Source of the DNA: Metridium senile
Taxonomy: Eukaryota; Cnidaria; Anthozoa; Actiniaria; Metridiidae
Direction: 5' to 3'
Assembly: GCA_949775045.1 (NCBI GenBank)
Contig: OX459098.1
Coordinates: 21,372,375 to 21,436,374 of the forward strand
Length of the DNA stretch: 64,000 nt
In this document: positions 23,651 to 64,000 of the stretch, piece after piece
How the letters are laid out: each line of letters opens with the position of its first letter
Position numbering within the stretch: position 1 is the first letter of the stretch
The notes under the pieces: generated by a model
Told to the model about the DNA's origin: nothing
The model's input: only the letters and a program-made list of their open reading frames with translations
The model's database searches: none
Made by a program: the position numbers and the translations under genes

Positions 23651-24671
23651 CAAAATATGAAATAACCCAAATGATATATAAATAATGATTTTCATAATAG
23701 AATGATAAGTTACGTAATCATACACTTACTGCATAATTGTTTGTTCCTCAATTTTATTGCTGTCGTTGAAGCGCGAGTTGCTTATATATTCGATGCAAAC
23801 GATTATAAGTACTAGACGTCGTTTCGCAACCCGGCCATGCTAATAATGGATAATCATAAGAGCTTGAATTGCTGAGACTTGTGTATCAAGTAGACAACAC
23901 AAACGCACGACCTGCAGCGCATTAGCTGAAACAAAACATTTAAAAGCTACGACTTATCGAAACTCACGGCATAATTTAGTAATGAACTCTTCAAACTCCT
24001 TGTAAAAACGAACATTATTCGCGTGTGTTGTATCTGCAACATTCGCGCTTTACTCGCAACATTTGACATTCGAATGGCTTCCATAAACCAGTGAAATGTA
24101 CTTTTTAACTCTTTTTTATAATTAATTTATAATTAATTATTATAATCATTTAACTATGAATTTGTTGAGCTTGTTTTTTTTTGTTTTTTTTTTGGATTTC
24201 AGTTTTTTTTATGTCGTCGTTATCTTTTGTTAGTTTATTGTTTTTACTAGCTGTGTTACTTTATCGATCGGTTTAGATCTTTAACATATCCTGCCTTTGC
24301 GGCTTTTATCGTATCTTAATGAGCGGTGTAACAAGTCAATATTTAATTTATTTTTCGCTTTAGTTAATGTAGAGTGCAAACAGTATATCCGTGAAACATT
24401 TTTTATACTATTTAGTACAATTTTATGGAAATTTTATTGTTTTCTATTGTGCATGTAATTAACACTATATATTTCGTACAGGACGGACCTTTTGAGTATT
24501 GTTTTGGAATTAACCTAGCCTACATTAAATATGAAGTGTTCATTACCATAATGTTTAGTATTTCATAGATATACAATGCAAACAATATACCCGTGAAACA
24601 AGTAGTACTAATTATTACTAAATAGTGTTAATTAAACAATATAATAAGAATAAAATAGAGTGCAAACAATA

Positions 24672-24825
24672 GAGTGGTTTTCATTAACCCGTGAAACAAA
24701 GTGTAATAGCTAAAGTGTAATAGATCGTAATAGTCATGGAAGACAACAAAATACACTGAAAACAACCAAAGTGTAATAGTGTGTAATACGCTAAAGTGTG
24801 TTTCAAGGGTTAATGAAAACCACTC
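24672..24825. mobile_element. 154-bp MITE with TA duplication, inserted in another repeat
   Basis: Termini GAGTGGTTTTCATTAACCC and the reverse GGGTTAATGAAAACCACTC, with TA on each side. The flanks GCAAACAA and TATCTGTGAAA together rebuild the uninterrupted GCAAACAATATACCCGTGAAA repeat seen at about 24.58 kb, proving the insertion. Confidence 0.8.
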
Positions 24826-25138
24826 TATATCTGTGAAATACAAATAGACTACTAAATAGTACGTAATAGTGCTAAATCAAACTATAGAATTAGCAAAATA
24901 GAGCAGTATAGAGCTGATCGATCTCGTTAACAGTTATGTTTCTAGAATTGTTTTACTTGCATTGCCGTGCCTTGTGAGCGCCGTGAGATTTTCATAGTCA
25001 TACGCAAACTGCTCTAAAATACTTCTATGCACGGGTGTTTGTAATTTAGAAAGAAAGGAAAAGTGATTTTAGTGATTTTAAAATCAAGTGATTTTAGTGA
25101 TTTTAAAATCAAGTGATTTTAAAATCATTGTCGCATCG

Positions 25139-25373
25139 GAAGCTACAGTCCACAGTCTAAAGCCTGCAAAGGATGTCGGTTATATGGACATAATTTGGGA
25201 TTCATTACACGTTTTTTAAAAGAAATATTTATATTTATATCTACCACAACAACAACTTGTTATGATCATATAACAAAAACACGTACAACCAAAATATGAT
25301 AGGAATAAATCGATAACAAGAGTAGAAATACCAACATCCTTTGCAGGCTTCATGTACGGTGTACTGTAGCTTT
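25139..25373. mobile_element. AAGCCTGCAAAGGATGTCGG MITE, copy 1
   Basis: Inverted ends AGCTACAGTCCACAG/GCCTGCAAAGGATGT. A second copy in opposite orientation is at 45188-45341 in the PLEKHH gene. Confidence 0.75.
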
Positions 25374-25828
25374 GATTGTGACTACAATTTTTGAAATAGG
25401 TATATATCGGGTGCTTATGGAAAATCAGGCTAAAGTTTTTTTCTTCTTTCAAAATTGTTTCTGGTAATAATGTACAATGATCATGGTCGAGCACACAAAC
25501 TTAGATCAGCCCCACTGTTTTCTAATTTTTGATTCCCTATTTTGTTTTTGTTTTTACATAAGAACATGTTTCATTTGTCAGGCTGAATTGGTTTTTACTA
25601 TATGGTGCTTTTTTGACCAAATTTCATCCTGAAGTAATTGTTCTTTTATGCGGGTGTTTACTGTCATGTAGTTTAATACTGTAGCAAAAATGTCGTGCTT
25701 TTAGTTGCGTGTCCGCACTTATGCACAGTGATCAGTACTATAATTTGAATTAATTGTTTTATCAGATTAGTTGAATCGCTAAACAACACCGGCGCACACT
25801 ACAAAGATAATCGAGTTATCCAAATAAC

Positions 25829-25990
25829 CCTTTCACAGTTCCGTTCAGTGACCACGAATAATAGTTTCAAGTAGTCGAGGTTGGAGTTGCCACGCATAGC
25901 AAAACTATAATTTATCATGCGTGTGCAGCAGCAACTCCAACCTCGACATGGAACTATCATTCGTGGTCACTGAACGGAACGGTGAAAAGG
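25829..25990. mobile_element. GTTCAGTGACCACGA hairpin MITE, copy 1
   Basis: Near-perfect hairpin with ends CAGTTCCGTTCAGTGACCAC and its reverse, and an inner arm around AACTCCAACCTCGAC. The second copy is at 32398-32558. Confidence 0.8.
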
Positions 25991-26320
25991 ACAATTATAG
26001 TTACCGCTATCTGACTAAAGCATTCAATTTATTGACTTGTTTTTTGAAGTTCCAAAATTAAATAGAAAAAATTATCTTCATTATTACACCAATAACTATG
26101 AATGCTTCCCGATTTACTCAGTTATTTACGAGTAATAAAACGTACCACTATTCGGTCGTTTTTGCAGTAGAAACCGTGGATGCATCGATTAACTCTGTTG
26201 CTCCGTCGTTTTTAGAATAATAATAATAATTTAATGTGTTTATATGGCGCATTTCTAGTCTCAATGCGCCTTACATATATAATTTAAATAAAAGTATAGA
26301 AGAATGCATACAATGAGGTG

Positions 26321-26468
26321 ATCGACGTACGTACAGTAACGTATTTTGTTATGGTTTTGCCAACCAACCATCGTTTTTAGACCAAAGAAAATTAAAAATC
26401 TATTGTGAAAATGGTTGGCAAATTAGCATCACAATACCAACACTTGTAAACACTACGCTCACCTATAA
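26321..26468. repeat. 148-bp dispersed repeat (GTTATGGTTTTGCCAACCAA), copy 1
   Basis: Shared with 30666-30810 and, inverted and interrupted, 44408-44650. It contains GAAAATGGTTGGCAAATTAG and ends TTGTAAACACTACGCTCA. Confidence 0.8.
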
Positions 26469-27687
26469 CAAAATTGACGATCAGCCGGGTCAAACTCGAA
26501 AGTAAAAAAAAAAACACAATTCACTATTTTAAACTTTATTTTTTATTTCATATTTTTTTCTTATGTTGTCATAGACATTTCTAGTCTTGTTTTAAACGTA
26601 TTTTTCTAACTTAAACACTATGCTTTCTTGACGTTTTACGCCATCTTTCTAACTCAACTTTAAATTGTTAACTAAATAGTTTTAGTGATTTCATGCTATT
26701 TACAAATAATTTTAAATCATGTGCGATATTGGGGCTAAAATAACGTAGATCTTTTTATATAAATCACTTTGATCATAAGTTAATTTTCTGTATAAATCAA
26801 TAAATGGGATAATTATCTATTAAATCACAGTTTTGACAATATTTTGTGCACTTAAGCAACGGGGATATGTATCAATGAAAGAAAAACGAACGAAAATAAA
26901 CAATTATAACGTACAATGAATCAAAATATGATGTACAACTTGAATAACAATTGTTCTGGACTGACTTGCCTCGCATGCATGTGGTACTAATCTTGAACGA
27001 CGCAAAATTTTGCAAATTTGAACATCGTTTAAACACACAAAACAGTCGAAATCTTTGCTGAAGACAAGATTTGCGACAAAATAGTTGCGAAACGCTAATT
27101 TATTTAGACTGACGAAAATTGCGTCACAGACCAAGCTTTCGTCGTCCAAGATAAATGCGGCCATTGTGTTCAAGCATACAAACGAGTCAACCAAAACAAT
27201 GTCAGTTATTCAAATTAGCTGCCATATTTCGTTTAGATCTATACACATTAAAATATACATTTGTAATTTTATAATACATTTTTAACAACTCAAATGATCC
27301 GAGGCAATTTGACTGTAGCCTGATTTTTAAACGAGCCTAGCGTTAGCGTAGGACCCAGACTCATCTGAAAATCAGGCTAATTTTACTGCAGAGAAGGGAA
27401 TTTTAAGGCTGTATTTGAAGAGAGGTATATTATAAGCCTGTATTACTTACAAAAAATAATAGTGTAATTATACTAAATATTTTGATATGCATTCTCTGAT
27501 AGGTAGATAAATGTGTAATCTCCCACGATGAGCTCAGCTCTTGGGGAAAACACTGAGCAAATATAGGTTTAAAAAAAAAAAGGTAGATAAATGAACACTA
27601 TATAATAGACTTATATTAGAACAAGGTAGAATGGACCATCTCTCAGCCGTTTTAGACCATCTACAATAGTCGTATTGATTACCGGGC
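26469..27687. other. Intergenic DNA downstream of the PLEKHH gene
   Basis: No supported gene. The open frame at 26904-27194 (minus) shows no family resemblance or splice context. The 3' UTR of PLEKHH probably lies in the upper part, running through the minisatellite. Confidence 0.4.
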
Positions 27688-27929
27688 CATTATTTAGCAC
27701 TCTCAAGGTCTGACAGGGACATCATTAAAGTAGGCCTACGCTGAACCCAGGTACTATGGACCGTTTACACTCTCAAGGTCCAGGGACATCATTAAAGTAG
27801 TCCTATATTGGACCCAGATATTATGGACCATTCAGCACTCTCAAAGTCCGACAGGGTCATCATTAAGTAGTCCTACGTTAAACCCAGGTACTATATGGAC
27901 CATTTACTCCCTCAGATCCAGGGTCATCA

Positions 27930-63997
<36,068 letters not shown>

Positions 63998-64000
63998 ATT

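Noticed and set aside
23099..23670. Open frames of 69-171 residues on the minus strand
   Set aside because: Entirely FIHS-type translation of the GAAT microsatellite.
26904..27194. 96-residue minus-strand open frame
   Set aside because: No recognisable family, no splice or promoter context; length is expected by chance.

Overview
This is animal (metazoan) genomic DNA. It is AT-rich, its genes have GT-AG introns, and its non-coding space is packed with inverted-repeat transposons. Gene content (a 30-exon PLEKHH/MAX-1 gene, two SERTA-domain genes, a Pmp-like beta-helix exon) and the style of transposable elements suggest an early-branching invertebrate. A cnidarian, probably an anthozoan, is my best guess. 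That placement is inference, because no rRNA or mitochondrial marker is present.

Layout. (1) 1-2136, minus strand: one large exon of a secreted or surface protein made of GGAI/FxxN beta-helix repeats, running off the left edge. (2) 2.1-12.9 kb: accessory DNA. It is dominated by a 6.8-kb foldback element that contains a 1.9-kb array of a palindromic 38-bp satellite, with nested elements in it and after it. (3) 12.9-20.4 kb: two convergent SERTA-domain genes (plus strand 13537-14301; minus strand, two exons, 20402-19349) separated by 5 kb of AT-rich DNA with short MITEs. (4) 20.4-27.9 kb: intergenic DNA with GAAT microsatellites and MITEs. (5) 27930-63997, minus strand: a complete PLEKHH gene. 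I traced 30 exons with matching phase, 4350 coding bases, 1449 residues: coiled coil, acidic/proline-rich linker, PH1, PH2, MyTH4, FERM.

The PLEKHH introns are a refuge for mobile DNA. Intron 24 holds a 7.4-kb element with TTAA target duplications. It carries a two-exon transposase-like gene of about 1160 codons that is broken by one amber codon, and the element split an older dispersed repeat. Intron 14 holds a 4050-bp Tc1/mariner-type element with 70-bp terminal inverted repeats and TA flanks. Besides an intact DD38E transposase it carries a SAM-like/CCHC zinc-knuckle gene and a spliced HIRAN-domain gene. This cargo-bearing element is the most unusual thing in the window. Two short MITEs in the SERTA intergenic region share its terminal sequence.

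For several insertions (TTAA element, TTA element, hAT-like foldback) another copy of the target repeat in the same window supplies the empty site, so element ends and target duplications can be read directly.
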